A stretch of 64,000 nucleotides of DNA from Mesorhizobium sp. 65-26 (GCA_001899205.1 MKVL01000030.1:163947-227946); one strand, 5' to 3'. Shown: positions 30,118 to 38,810, counted from the first letter of the stretch. The notes: generated by a model from the letters alone, not told the origin. Numbers and translations: made by a program.

Positions 30118-31050
30118 TCAGACCGTCGTTTTCCGGGACGCCCGTGACGGGGTCGCCACTTCGCGTTGGTCGAAGGGGGCGACACCGGCGCGGATGAATT
30201 CGATCAGCTTCTCGGCGGCAAGTGACGGAGGCCGGGTCCTCGGCGTCAGCAGCCAGACATCCATGGCGGTCTCCGGCAGCAACACCTTGCGGATCAGCCG
30301 GTCGCCATAGTCCAGCCCGACGAAGGAAGGCACGATCGACACGCCGGCGCCGTTGGCGACGAAGCCGCAAGCCGTTTCCGAAAGCGGGACCTGGATGTGG
30401 TTGCGTTTCTGCACGCCTTTCATCTGGAAGGCGCGGTCGATCGTCATCAGCGAGCAATCGTCCCTTGCCAGCGAAATGAAGGGCTCGTCGCGCAAGTCGT
30501 CGATTTCGACCGCCTGCCGATCGGCAAGGGGGTGACCGACGGGCAGAACACAGATCATCGCAAAGCGCATGATGATTTCGGCGCGCACGTGCGGATGGTC
30601 GGCGGGAAGGACGCTGAGGCCGATATCGATCTGCTGGGACGCGACCAGTTCGGTGATTTGCGGCGAAGGCCGGCTCTGCAGCGTGAAGTGAAGGTCGGGC
30701 TGGCTGCCAAGGAACGGCGCCAGGACCTGCCCCAGGTACCGCGTCGCGAACGCCGCCGGCGCGGCCACGCTCACCTCGCCCCATTCGCGGTTGCGCACGG
30801 CATTGGCCAGCCGCGCGATCCTCTCCGTGCCGGAGAACATGCGCTCGACCTCGACAGCCAGCAGGCGCGCCTCGAGCGTCGGGACCAGCCTTGAACCGCT
30901 GCGAACGAAAAGCTGGAAGCCGCAGGTCTGGGCGAAGGCACGCAGCAGCTTGCTGACCGCCGGCTGCGAAATCCTTAGCTTTTCGCCGGCTCGCGTGACC
31001 GATCCGGTCTCGATCGTGGCGTGGAACGCTTCAAGCTGTCGGATTTTCAT
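30118..31050 (-). CDS. LysR family transcriptional regulator
   Basis: 310-residue regulator. N-terminal winged HTH MKIRQLEAFHATIETGSVTRAGEKLRISQPAVSKLLRAF is split across residues 1-39, followed by the LysR substrate-binding domain. It resembles the OccR/NocR group that senses opines or amino acids. Divergent from the solute-binding protein gene, 160 bases apart, so it probably controls the SBP/oxidase/RidA cluster and itself. A perfect inverted repeat lies at 31069-31084. Its product ends three bases from the hydrolase stop. Confidence 0.93.
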   Translation of the reverse strand: MKIRQLEAFHATIETGSVTRAGEKLRISQPAVSKLLRAFAQTCGFQLFVRSGSRLVPTLEARLLAVEVERMFSGTERIARLANAVRNREWGEVSVAAPAAFATRYLGQVLAPFLGSQPDLHFTLQSRPSPQITELVASQQIDIGLSVLPADHPHVRAEIIMRFAMICVLPVGHPLADRQAVEIDDLRDEPFISLARDDCSLMTIDRAFQMKGVQKRNHIQVPLSETACGFVANGAGVSIVPSFVGLDYGDRLIRKVLLPETAMDVWLLTPRTRPPSLAAEKLIEFIRAGVAPFDQREVATPSRASRKTTV

Positions 31051-31068
31051 ACCGGACTCCCAAGGCGT

Positions 31069-31084
31069 CAGATCATGAGATCTG
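31069..31084. promoter_or_regulatory. Candidate LysR binding site
   Basis: CAGATC-ATGA-GATCTG, a perfect 6-bp inverted repeat containing a T-N11-A core (T at 31068, A at 31080), just upstream of the LysR start and about 130 bases upstream of the divergent SBP gene. Confidence 0.5.
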
Positions 31085-31210
31085 GTTATAAGGCCGGGAG
31101 AATAAGTAATTTGACTTTCATGTTGTCAAGTCGCTCCCTTTCCAACCACTTGCCGGTGCGAGCAGACAGGCCTCGCAAGACCGGACCACTGGAGCGGAGG
31201 AGACGTCCGG

Positions 31211-32818
31211 ATGAAATCGATTGTCGGCCTGACATTTGCAGCCTTGCTGGCCTCGTCGCCGGTCTATGCGTCGACGCTGTCCGTCTGCATCGAGGGGTCG
31301 CCCGAGATATTCAATCCGGAGCTCTCAAGCAGCGGCACGACCTTGTTCGTGCTTGGCCAGATCTACGACAATCTGGTGTCCGTGAAGCAGGGTTCTTCAG
31401 AGATCGAGCCCGCGCTGGCTGAAAGCTGGACCGTTTCCGCCGATGCGAAGACCTATACGTTCAAGCTGCGCAAGGGCGTGAAGTGGCAATCGAACGATGC
31501 CTTCACGCCCAAGCGTGACTTCAACGCCGACGACGTGGTCTTCACCTTCCAGCGCATGATGGACCCGGCCAATCCCTATTCCAAGGTCAATGGCGGCGAA
31601 TACACCACCTTCCAGACACGGCTTGCCGATACGCTGCAAAGCGTGAAGAAGATCGACGACGACACCGTCGCCTTCACGCTGAAGGAGCCGCTGGCGCCGT
31701 TTATCGGCATCATGGCGCACCAATCGCTCGCCATCACGTCGGCGGAATATGCCGATGCCATGTCCAAGGCTGGCACGCCGGAGCAATTCGATCGCCAACC
31801 GATCGGAACCGGCGCCTTCCAGTTGCAGGATTATCAGGCCGACACTGCCGTGCGCCTGATCCCGTTTGCCAACACCTGGGGCGCGGCCATCGGCGACGAA
31901 TCCCGCACGCCGAAGGTCGACGCTGTCGTCATGGCGATCAGCACCGACGCCACGGTTCGCCTGCAGCGCGCCATGGCGGACGAATGTCAGATCGCTCTCT
32001 ATCCCAACCTCGCCGATCGCGAGACGATCGAGAAGAGCGGCAATCTCAACCTGGTCCGCACGCCAGTGGCATCGACCGGCTTCATCACCTTCAATTTCAA
32101 CGACGACGCGTTGAAGAACAAGAAAGTGCGCGAGGCGCTGGCGCACGCGATCGACATCAAGCCGCTGGTGGATGTCGTCTACGACGGCATGGGCAAGGCC
32201 ACGGGATCGCTCATTCCTCCCGCCCTGTGGGGTTTCGATGAGAAGATCGCTCCCTACGACTACGATCCGCAAGAGGCCAAGGCCCTGCTCAAGGAGGCCG
32301 GCTATCCCGATGGGTTCTCAACGCAGATCTGGGCGGTCCCGGTCTCACGCCCCTACATGCCGCACGGACGTCGCGCGGCCGAGATGATCCAGGCGGACTG
32401 GGCAAAGATCGGCGTCAAGGCCGAGATCGTGTCGTACGAATGGGCGGAATACATCAAGCGCTCCGTTTCCGGAGAGTCCAAGGTGGGCATGTTCGGTGGC
32501 ATCTGGGACTTCCCGGATCCGAGCGAGATACCGAACAACTATTTCACCTGCGATTCGTCCGGCAAGCCGAGCCCGTCCAACATCGGCGGCTGGTGCAACA
32601 AGGACTTCAACGCCCTCATGAACCAGGCCGGCGCGATTACCGACCAGCCGCAACGCGAGAAACTGTACAAGCAGGCGGAGCAGGTGTTCCATGACGAAGT
32701 GCCGGCCGTGATCCTGGGCAGCGCGGACGCGATCACCGCCGTCAGCAAGAAGGTCAAAGGCTACAAGGAAGCCAATTTCGGCACGAGCCGGTTGGCCGGC
32801 GTGACGGTAGAGGAATGA
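31211..32818 (+). CDS. ABC transporter substrate-binding protein, peptide/opine class (SBP family 5)
   Basis: 535-residue periplasmic protein like DppA. Signal peptide MKSIVGLTFAALLASSPVYA with a likely cut after VYA. Family 5 features: YDNLVSVKQGSSEIEPALAESW, FKLRKGVKWQSNDAF, DDVVFTFQRMMDP and KVREALAHAIDIKPLVD. GGAGGAG lies 10 bases before the ATG. No permease or ATPase gene is next to it, so it must use a transporter encoded elsewhere or act as a sensor. Candidate cargo: a dipeptide, opine or D-amino-acid derivative, given the FAD oxidase and RidA genes that follow. Confidence 0.92.
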   Translation: MKSIVGLTFAALLASSPVYASTLSVCIEGSPEIFNPELSSSGTTLFVLGQIYDNLVSVKQGSSEIEPALAESWTVSADAKTYTFKLRKGVKWQSNDAFTPKRDFNADDVVFTFQRMMDPANPYSKVNGGEYTTFQTRLADTLQSVKKIDDDTVAFTLKEPLAPFIGIMAHQSLAITSAEYADAMSKAGTPEQFDRQPIGTGAFQLQDYQADTAVRLIPFANTWGAAIGDESRTPKVDAVVMAISTDATVRLQRAMADECQIALYPNLADRETIEKSGNLNLVRTPVASTGFITFNFNDDALKNKKVREALAHAIDIKPLVDVVYDGMGKATGSLIPPALWGFDEKIAPYDYDPQEAKALLKEAGYPDGFSTQIWAVPVSRPYMPHGRRAAEMIQADWAKIGVKAEIVSYEWAEYIKRSVSGESKVGMFGGIWDFPDPSEIPNNYFTCDSSGKPSPSNIGGWCNKDFNALMNQAGAITDQPQREKLYKQAEQVFHDEVPAVILGSADAITAVSKKVKGYKEANFGTSRLAGVTVEE

Positions 32819-32901
32819 CCCGGCGAGCGGATGCATGCCAAGCCGGTTGATTTGCCCTGCAGCCCTGCCCGGACGAAGCACTTCAGAACGAAAGTAAATA
32901 C

Positions 32902-34014
32902 ATGCGTGTCTTGATCATCGGCGCCGGCATCCTCGGCGCCAGCGTTGCCTACCACCTCGCCCGCAAGGGCGTCGAAGTCGAGATCATCGACGAGGAGCAT
33001 CAGGGCAAGGCCACGCTTGCCGGGGCGGGAATAGTCGCCCCCTGGGCAACCGCGGTCGAAGGGCAGCCGGAATGGTACGGGCTCTATGCAGCCGGCGCCC
33101 GCTACTACGCCGATCTGATATCGGGACTGGAGGGGCTCGGCGAGACCAATCTCGGATACGGCAAGGTCGGGGCGCTGGTGGTCGCCGAGGAAAAAGGCGT
33201 ACTGGACGAAGCCGAAGCGCGGCTCCTTCGCCGCATCAAGGACGCGCCGGAGGCCGGTGATGTGCGCCGCATATCCCCGGCCGAGGCGCGCGAATTGTTC
33301 CCGCCGCTGCGCGAAGGCATGGAGGCGATCTACATACCGGGCGGCGCGCGCGTCGACGCACGCCTGCTTTCGGCAGCGATGGTGCGTGCCGCGGTCGCGA
33401 TGGGTGCGACGGCGCGCAACGACCACGTGACGCTGCGCCTGCAAGACGGCAAGGCAGTTTGCGTGGGCAGCGATGGCCGGTCGATCCGGGCCGACGAGAT
33501 CGTCGTCACGGCCGGCGCCTGGGCGGCGCAGATTCTCAATCCGCTCGGCCTGACGCATCCCGTCGGGCCGCAAAAGGGCCAGATCGTGCATCTGCGCCTG
33601 CCGGGGGTCGCCACGGGCAAGTGGCCATGCCTGCTGCCCGTGGGCAGCCATTACATGCTTGCCTTCGACGATTCCCGCGTGGTCATCGGCGCGACGCGTG
33701 AGGACAATTCCGGTTTCGACTACCGCGTCACCGCGGCCGGCGAGCATGAGGTGCTGGGTGCCGGGCTGGCGCTGGCGCCTGGGCTTGCCAGCGCCACTCA
33801 TATCGAAACGCGCATCGGTTTCCGACCGGCCGGCAGCGATATCAAGCCGATCCTCGGTCGGGTGCCGGGTATCGGCGGCCTGACCGTCGGCAACGGCCTC
33901 GGCGCATCCGGCCTCACCATCGGCCCGTTCGCGGGCAAGTGCCTGGCCGAGCTGGTGGCCGACGGCGCGGCGCCGACCGCGCTCGACGGCTTCGGCCCGA
34001 AAGGCCGTGGCTAG
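32902..34014 (+). CDS. FAD-dependent amine/D-amino acid oxidoreductase (DAO family)
   Basis: 370-residue flavoprotein. The Rossmann nucleotide motif VLIIGAGILGASVAYHLARKG lies at the N-terminus with the acidic end IIDEE. The DAO-type C-terminal FAD motif appears as VGNGLGASGLTIGPFAGK. Enzymes of this family oxidise amino acids or secondary amines to imines. Placed 83 bases after the SBP gene and 97 before a RidA gene, which fits a path of uptake, oxidation to an unstable imine and hydrolysis by RidA. Substrate not predictable; D-amino acid dehydrogenase, glycine oxidase or opine oxidase are options. Confidence 0.9.
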   Translation: MRVLIIGAGILGASVAYHLARKGVEVEIIDEEHQGKATLAGAGIVAPWATAVEGQPEWYGLYAAGARYYADLISGLEGLGETNLGYGKVGALVVAEEKGVLDEAEARLLRRIKDAPEAGDVRRISPAEARELFPPLREGMEAIYIPGGARVDARLLSAAMVRAAVAMGATARNDHVTLRLQDGKAVCVGSDGRSIRADEIVVTAGAWAAQILNPLGLTHPVGPQKGQIVHLRLPGVATGKWPCLLPVGSHYMLAFDDSRVVIGATREDNSGFDYRVTAAGEHEVLGAGLALAPGLASATHIETRIGFRPAGSDIKPILGRVPGIGGLTVGNGLGASGLTIGPFAGKCLAELVADGAAPTALDGFGPKGRG

Positions 34015-34111
34015 AGCAATCCTCCCGACGCGGGAGCCGCGCCGTGCCGGATCACGAAGACGGTTCGGCCGTGGCGGGGCTTGTGCGAAATATCGAAGCA
34101 AAGGACCGAAG

Positions 34112-34462
34112 ATGATCAAACGTCACCGCAAGCACCGGATCATGCATGGCGCTGTCGAGCACAACGGGGTGCTCTATGTCGGCGGACACGCGGCAGACGA
34201 CATTTCGCTGGGTATGAAGGAGCAGACCCGGCAGATTTGCGGCAAGCTCGACAAGCTGCTGGCGGAGCTGGATTCCGACAAGTCACGCATCCTTTCGGCG
34301 CGCATCTATCTGAGCGACATGACCCGCAAGGAAGAAATGAACGAGGCGTGGCTGGAATGGATCGACGGCGACGACCTGCCATCACGCGCGACGATCGGCG
34401 GCGTCGATCTCGGCGACCCCCGGCGTCTCATCGAAGTGGTCATCATTGCCGCCAAGGCATGA
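34112..34462 (+). CDS. RidA/YjgF family protein
   Basis: 116-residue protein of the Rid family, which deaminates reactive enamine/imine intermediates. MHGAVEHNGVLYVGGHAADD, LLAELDSDKSRILSARIYLSDM and NEAWLEWIDGDDLPSRATIGG are typical strands and helices. The arginine that binds the carboxylate in archetypal RidA is in SRATIG here, as expected. ATG at 34112 follows AAGGA; 35 upstream codons were rejected. Its place right behind an FAD amine oxidase suggests that it clears that enzyme's imine product. Confidence 0.92.
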   Translation: MIKRHRKHRIMHGAVEHNGVLYVGGHAADDISLGMKEQTRQICGKLDKLLAELDSDKSRILSARIYLSDMTRKEEMNEAWLEWIDGDDLPSRATIGGVDLGDPRRLIEVVIIAAKA

Positions 34463-34535
34463 CGATCCCACTGATCCATCTGGCGCAAGCGGGAAGTCCG
34501 GGCGATAATGGGTGACCGGTTCCCGCGAGGCAATG

Positions 34536-35207
34536 ATGTACCAACCGCCCCATTTCCAGGAAACACGTCCGGATGTCCTGCACGCGCTCATCCGGGCGCA
34601 TCCGCTTGGCTTGCTGATTTCGAACGGACCTGACGGTCCGGTGGCCAATGCCATCCCCTTCCTGCTCGACCCGCCCGATCCGTCGCGCGCGGATTTCCCG
34701 CCGAACGGCCGGTTGCGCGCGCATCTGGCGAAGGCCAATCCGCAGTGGAAGTTGCTGGCCGACAATCCGGCATCGCCGGTGCTGGTCGTGTTCCAGGGCG
34801 CCGACTCCTATGTGACGCCATCCTGGTACGAGACCAAGCGCGAGACCGGAAAGGTCGTGCCGACATGGAACTACGCCACCGTACAGGTGCGCGGCATCGT
34901 GCGCGCGATCGAGGACCAGGACTGGCTTGCCCGGCAGATCACTGACCTTACCGCTTTCCAGGAAGGACGGCGCGACGCTCCCTGGGCTGTGACGGACGCG
35001 CCGGCGCCCTTCATCCAGTCGCAGATCAAGGGCATCGTCGGACTGGAGATCGACATCACCGCCATCCACGGCAAGTGGAAGGTCAGCCAGAACCGGCCTG
35101 TCGCCGACCGCGCCGGCGTTGCCCGCGGACTGGAGGGCGAGGATGCCGCGACGGCGCCGGAGATGGCGCGGATGGTGCGCTCCTTCGGCGGGCTGGACGG
35201 CGAATAG
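34536..35207 (+). CDS. FMN-binding PaiB-like protein
   Basis: 223-residue protein of the PaiB family (FMN-binding split barrel, called a negative transcriptional regulator after Bacillus PaiB). It starts MYQPPHFQETRPDVLHALI and contains HPLGLLISNG, LVVFQGADSYVTPSWYETKRE and VVPTWNYATVQVRG, all typical. The second of two adjacent ATGs (34536) is chosen for ribosome-site spacing (GAGG). No DNA-binding domain is visible; a redox or flavin-linked enzyme role is as likely as regulation. Last gene of the same-strand cluster that begins with the SBP; convergent with the PAP2 gene. Confidence 0.9.
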   Translation: MYQPPHFQETRPDVLHALIRAHPLGLLISNGPDGPVANAIPFLLDPPDPSRADFPPNGRLRAHLAKANPQWKLLADNPASPVLVVFQGADSYVTPSWYETKRETGKVVPTWNYATVQVRGIVRAIEDQDWLARQITDLTAFQEGRRDAPWAVTDAPAPFIQSQIKGIVGLEIDITAIHGKWKVSQNRPVADRAGVARGLEGEDAATAPEMARMVRSFGGLDGE

Positions 35208-35234
35208 CAGGGGTCGTCCGCCCCCAACACCGCC

Positions 35235-36056
35235 CTACCTGTTCCCGAACGTCAGGCGGAACGCCTTCTTGCGCTTGGGCAGCCCCGGCCCCGGGGCTGA
35301 GAAGATGAATCCCAACCGGGCAAAGACGAGCGCCATCAGAACCGCGCAGGCAAAGCCGAGGCCGAAGCCGGCAACCGTATCGCTGGGATAATGAGCGCCG
35401 ACGAAAATCCGCGTCAGGGCGACCCACACGGCGAACGCCAGGGCGATGTACTTCTGGCGCGGAAACACCGTCAACACGATGCAAAACATCACGCCCATCG
35501 TCGTCGCATGACCCGACGGGAAGCTGGCGAAGCGCGCCTGCGTGGTAAAAGGATGCAGCGACAACACCCCGAATTCATCGAAGAGCTGCGGCCTGGCCCG
35601 GCCGATGCCGTATTTCAGCACATTGGCCACCAGAGCCGAAAGAGCCATCCCCGCCAGCACGAGACTGGCGACGCAAGTCCAGCCGTAGAAGATGACCAGC
35701 GTCCTCCGCGACAGGCTTCGCCAATCGGTCAGATTCGCGATGACGAGCCACAGCGCGGCTGGCACGAGATACCATCCGCCGAGGCCGAAATTGGTGAAGA
35801 AGTCGGCGATACCAACGAAGGATCCAGGCAGAAATCGGGTGTCCGCGCCGGCGATCCTGTCGAGATAGAGAAACGCGGCAATGGCCGCGAGCAGCCAGAC
35901 GCCCGCCCATATCAACCATTGCGCCGGCGCATGCACCTCGCGCGGCACGGCAAGTCGAGCCATGACGATTCGGAAGGTCTGGCGGAAATTCCCGACAGAC
36001 CGACGCGGCAGCGCCAGCAGCGACGCAGTGGAGAAAGATGGCGACGTCACGGACAT
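35235..36056 (-). CDS. PAP2-family membrane lipid phosphatase (LpxE/LpxF-like)
   Basis: 273-residue membrane protein with about six helices and a short N-terminal cytosolic arm. The three-part phosphatase signature is complete: KX6RP as KYGIGRARP (148-156), PSGH (180-183) and RX5HX3D as RIFVGAHYPSD (216-226; the usual first Ser is Thr). The active site faces the periplasm. Last of four tightly packed genes with GT2, LAB-N and ArnT-like proteins (7 bases after the ArnT stop), suggesting it removes a phosphate from lipid A or a polyprenyl/phospholipid so that a sugar can be added. Lipid-phosphate specificity is inferred only. Confidence 0.9.
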   Translation of the reverse strand: MSVTSPSFSTASLLALPRRSVGNFRQTFRIVMARLAVPREVHAPAQWLIWAGVWLLAAIAAFLYLDRIAGADTRFLPGSFVGIADFFTNFGLGGWYLVPAALWLVIANLTDWRSLSRRTLVIFYGWTCVASLVLAGMALSALVANVLKYGIGRARPQLFDEFGVLSLHPFTTQARFASFPSGHATTMGVMFCIVLTVFPRQKYIALAFAVWVALTRIFVGAHYPSDTVAGFGLGFACAVLMALVFARLGFIFSAPGPGLPKRKKAFRLTFGNR

Positions 36057-36063
36057 GTCGAAA

Positions 36064-37707
36064 TCATCTGGTCAACCGATAGAGGCCAAGCGATACGCGT
36101 TGTCCGGACGAATAGTTGATGCCATCGATCTCGGCAACGCGGTTCGCCGACTTACCTTGCGCGGCGAGCATGTTCTGGAGCCTCGCCTCCTGCTGGACCA
36201 TTACGAGGCCCATGGCGCAGGACGGGTCGCGCAGGAGGTGGTTAGCGACGCCATCGACGGTGGTCAGCACGGTGTTGGTGCCGACCAGGAACACCAGGCT
36301 CGGCTCCTCGAAACCGGACGATGCCAGGACCGTGGTGTCGCATGGACGATCGGCGCGAACGGCGGCGGCGACCCTGGGGCTGATCCACAGCGGCGTCAGG
36401 GAAGGCGCGATGACGCCGAACAGCAAGGCATAGGCAATGCCGGCGCAGACCGCGGCCGACGCGATGCGTGGCAACGACAGCTGCAGATGACGGGGGAAAG
36501 CCAGGAACCCCGCGGCCAGCGCCGCGGCGGCGGCCGGAATGCTCCACCACGAGAACGTGCCCGTCAGCCATAGCGGGGCGCCGATGCTGGCGGCGGCGAT
36601 GCCCAGCGTGACCACGACGAAACCAAGCGCGGTCGCCCATCGCAACGCCACTTGCCAGCGCTTGAGCGGTGCATCTGCCTCAGCTTGCGGCAGGGTCAGC
36701 GACCATCCCACCAGAAGCGCCACGGCCGGATAGGCCGGCAGCACATAATGCGGCAGCTTGGTCGGGATGAGCTCGAACACCAGCCAGAACGGAATATACC
36801 AGGCGAGGCAGAAGCGAAGCCGGGCATCGTCGCGGAACCGGTTGAGCGCCATCAATCCCGCCCCGATCGCCGCCAGGCCGAACGGCCACATGAACAGCGA
36901 ATAGGTGACAGCATAGAAGCCTGGAAAGCCTCCATGCGATTCCTGCCCCTGCGCGACCTTGCCCATCATGTCCTTGCCGACGGCCTGTTGCAGCAACGCG
37001 CCGCCGCTCTTCCAGGTGATCAGCGCCAGCCAGGGCAGCACGATCAGCAGGACGAGAAGCAGGCCGCGCCCGGCTTTCAGCTTTGCCAGCCAACGCCAAT
37101 CGCGTTCGTAGGCGAAAAGCGCGAGAACCGTAAGCGCCGACAGCAAGGGCGCGATCGGTCCCTTGATGAGGATCGCCGCGCCCTGCGCGGCCCAGAACAG
37201 CCATGGCAGATAACCCGCGACGGGTTCGTTCCTGCGGGAGGCGAGATAGATCCTGGCAAGCGCCCCCTGCGCCAGCACGCAGCAGGCAAGAAGCGCCGCA
37301 TCCGTCTTGGCGTCGCGCCCTTCGAAGGCCGTCGCGAAGATGGCGGCCACGATCAGCCCGGCGGCGATGCCGGCATTCGATCCGAACAGGCTGGCGCCGA
37401 TCCACGCGGTTGCGACGACGGCGATGGCGATCGCAAGCGCGGAGATGGTCCGGTACACCCATATCGGAGCGTCCGCCCCCTTGCCGCTGACGATCAGCGC
37501 CGCCGATTGCAGCCAGTAGATTCCGATCGGCTTCTGGTAGCGCGTCGTGTCCTGAAAACGGATGTCGACATAGTTGCCGGTCTCGGCCATCTGCTTGGTG
37601 GCCTGGACGAAACGCGGCTCATCGCGGTCCAGCGGCGGCATGCTGGCCAGCCCGCCGGCCGTCATCAGCAGGCTGAAGAGGAAGAGAAAGATGTACTTCT
37701 TGGTCAT
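36064..37707 (-). CDS. ArnT/PMT-family lipid-linked glycosyltransferase
   Basis: 547-residue inner-membrane protein of the ArnT/dolichol-phosphate-mannose transferase superfamily (GT-C), about 12 helices. The first periplasmic loop carries the catalytic acidic motif PPLDRDEPRF (about residues 24-32) and TTRYQKPIGIYWLQ follows, matching ArnT and rhizobial Rgt-type GalA transferases. Such enzymes move a sugar from undecaprenyl phosphate to lipid A or core. It follows the LAB-N gene and precedes PAP2. Donor is presumably made by the GT2 gene of the same operon. Sugar and acceptor unknown. Confidence 0.88.
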   Translation of the reverse strand: MTKKYIFLFLFSLLMTAGGLASMPPLDRDEPRFVQATKQMAETGNYVDIRFQDTTRYQKPIGIYWLQSAALIVSGKGADAPIWVYRTISALAIAIAVVATAWIGASLFGSNAGIAAGLIVAAIFATAFEGRDAKTDAALLACCVLAQGALARIYLASRRNEPVAGYLPWLFWAAQGAAILIKGPIAPLLSALTVLALFAYERDWRWLAKLKAGRGLLLVLLIVLPWLALITWKSGGALLQQAVGKDMMGKVAQGQESHGGFPGFYAVTYSLFMWPFGLAAIGAGLMALNRFRDDARLRFCLAWYIPFWLVFELIPTKLPHYVLPAYPAVALLVGWSLTLPQAEADAPLKRWQVALRWATALGFVVVTLGIAAASIGAPLWLTGTFSWWSIPAAAAALAAGFLAFPRHLQLSLPRIASAAVCAGIAYALLFGVIAPSLTPLWISPRVAAAVRADRPCDTTVLASSGFEEPSLVFLVGTNTVLTTVDGVANHLLRDPSCAMGLVMVQQEARLQNMLAAQGKSANRVAEIDGINYSSGQRVSLGLYRLTR

Positions 37708-37750
37708 GCGGCGCGGCGATCCTTCTCACACCTGCCTTGCGAGAGGCCGG

Positions 37751-38083
37751 TCAATCGACCTTGGTCATCGCCGCCTTGCGCTCGTTGGCGATCAGCCAGA
37801 GATTGCGGACGTAGATGAACAGGCCCATCGCCTGGCCGGCGATGAAGACCGGATCCTGCCTCTGGATGGCGTAGACCAGCAGCAGACCGCCGCCGAACAG
37901 GGAGAAGAACCAGAAGGCGATCGGCACGACGCTGCGCTTTGCCTTTTCCGATGCCACCCATTGCACGACAAAGCGCATGGTGAAGAAGAACTGCGCGATG
38001 AAGCCGAGCAGCACCCAGGCGTCGAACTGCTTGACGAAGACCTGATGCAGCCAGGCGCTCAGGCCCTGAAGCACGTCAATCAT
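37751..38083 (-). CDS. Lipid-A-disaccharide synthase N-terminal (LAB-N) domain membrane protein
   Basis: 110-residue protein with three or four helices. FVKQFDAWVLLGFIAQFFFTMRF, VQWVASEKAKRSVVPIAFWFFSL and DPVFIAGQAMGLFIYVRNLWLI are the typical LAB-N pattern, named after its fusion to LpxB in some species. Stand-alone forms are small membrane proteins found beside GT2 and ArnT-like genes; a role in handling the lipid-linked donor is plausible but unproven. It overlaps the end of the GT2 gene by 8 bases, so the two are translationally coupled. Confidence 0.9.
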   Translation of the reverse strand: MIDVLQGLSAWLHQVFVKQFDAWVLLGFIAQFFFTMRFVVQWVASEKAKRSVVPIAFWFFSLFGGGLLLVYAIQRQDPVFIAGQAMGLFIYVRNLWLIANERKAAMTKVD

Positions 38084-38810
38084 GCATGATTTCCTCTACC
38101 TTTGGCATCCTTCGACGCCTGCGCCGAAGCCACCAGACGCCACACAGATCGAGCGCGCCCTGGAGACCACGGTCGAAAATGCCGTAATTGGATTTGCCGT
38201 GACGGCGGGAGCGGTCGACGACGTCGCAATGAACGACGCGATAGCCTTCCTGGATCACCAGCGCCGGGACGAAGCGGTGGGTGCCGTCGAAGAACGGCAG
38301 CTTTCTCAATATGTCGGTGTGCACGGCTTTCAGGCCGCAGCCCGTATCCCGCGTCTCATCGTGAAGGATCGCGTTCCGCAGCCAGTTCGCGAAACGCGAG
38401 GCCAATTGCTTGATCTTGCTGTCGCGGCGTTTCAGTCGCTGGCCCTGCGCGGCGCCGAAGGCCGGACCCGCCTGCCTCAGCGCATCGACGAGCACCGGTA
38501 TGTATTTGGGATCGTTCTGCCCGTCGCCGTCGATCGTGGCGACGATGCCGCCGCGCGCCGCCCAGGCGCCGGACCGCACGGACAGGCTCTGGCCGGCTGA
38601 TTTCTCATGCTTCAGCCGACGAACCGGAAACGGGCGCCGGGCCGCCTGCGCGGCCAGCACGGTGCCCGTGTCGTCGGTCGAGCCATCGTCGACGACGATG
38701 ACCTCGAAGGCGCGCCCTGTCATAGCCGCCTCGATTTCCTCGAGCAGCAGCGGCAGGTTTTCCGCCTCGTTCCGGCAAGGAATGACGATGGATATCAAGT
38801 CATCCGGCAT
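38076..38810 (-). CDS. Family 2 glycosyltransferase, polyprenyl-phosphate sugar synthase type
   Basis: 244-residue cytosolic enzyme of the DPM1/ArnC-like group. SIVIPCRNEAENLP at the start, nucleotide-sugar motif VVDDGSTDDTG at 40-50, metal site DGDGQND at 94-100, and SRRHGKSNYG near the C-terminus, a signature of dolichol/undecaprenyl-phosphate sugar synthases. No membrane helices. It probably loads a sugar (for example galacturonate or mannose) onto undecaprenyl phosphate for the ArnT-like protein. ATG at 38810 begins the conserved domain; 62 upstream in-frame codons look like a shadow. First gene of the operon. Confidence 0.9.
   Translation of the reverse strand: MPDDLISIVIPCRNEAENLPLLLEEIEAAMTGRAFEVIVVDDGSTDDTGTVLAAQAARRPFPVRRLKHEKSAGQSLSVRSGAWAARGGIVATIDGDGQNDPKYIPVLVDALRQAGPAFGAAQGQRLKRRDSKIKQLASRFANWLRNAILHDETRDTGCGLKAVHTDILRKLPFFDGTHRFVPALVIQEGYRVVHCDVVDRSRRHGKSNYGIFDRGLQGALDLCGVWWLRRRRRRMPKVEEIMHD

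Noticed and set aside
34536-35207. Calling the PaiB-like protein a proven transcription regulator
   Set aside because: No DNA-binding domain is visible; the regulator name comes from a distant Bacillus relative.
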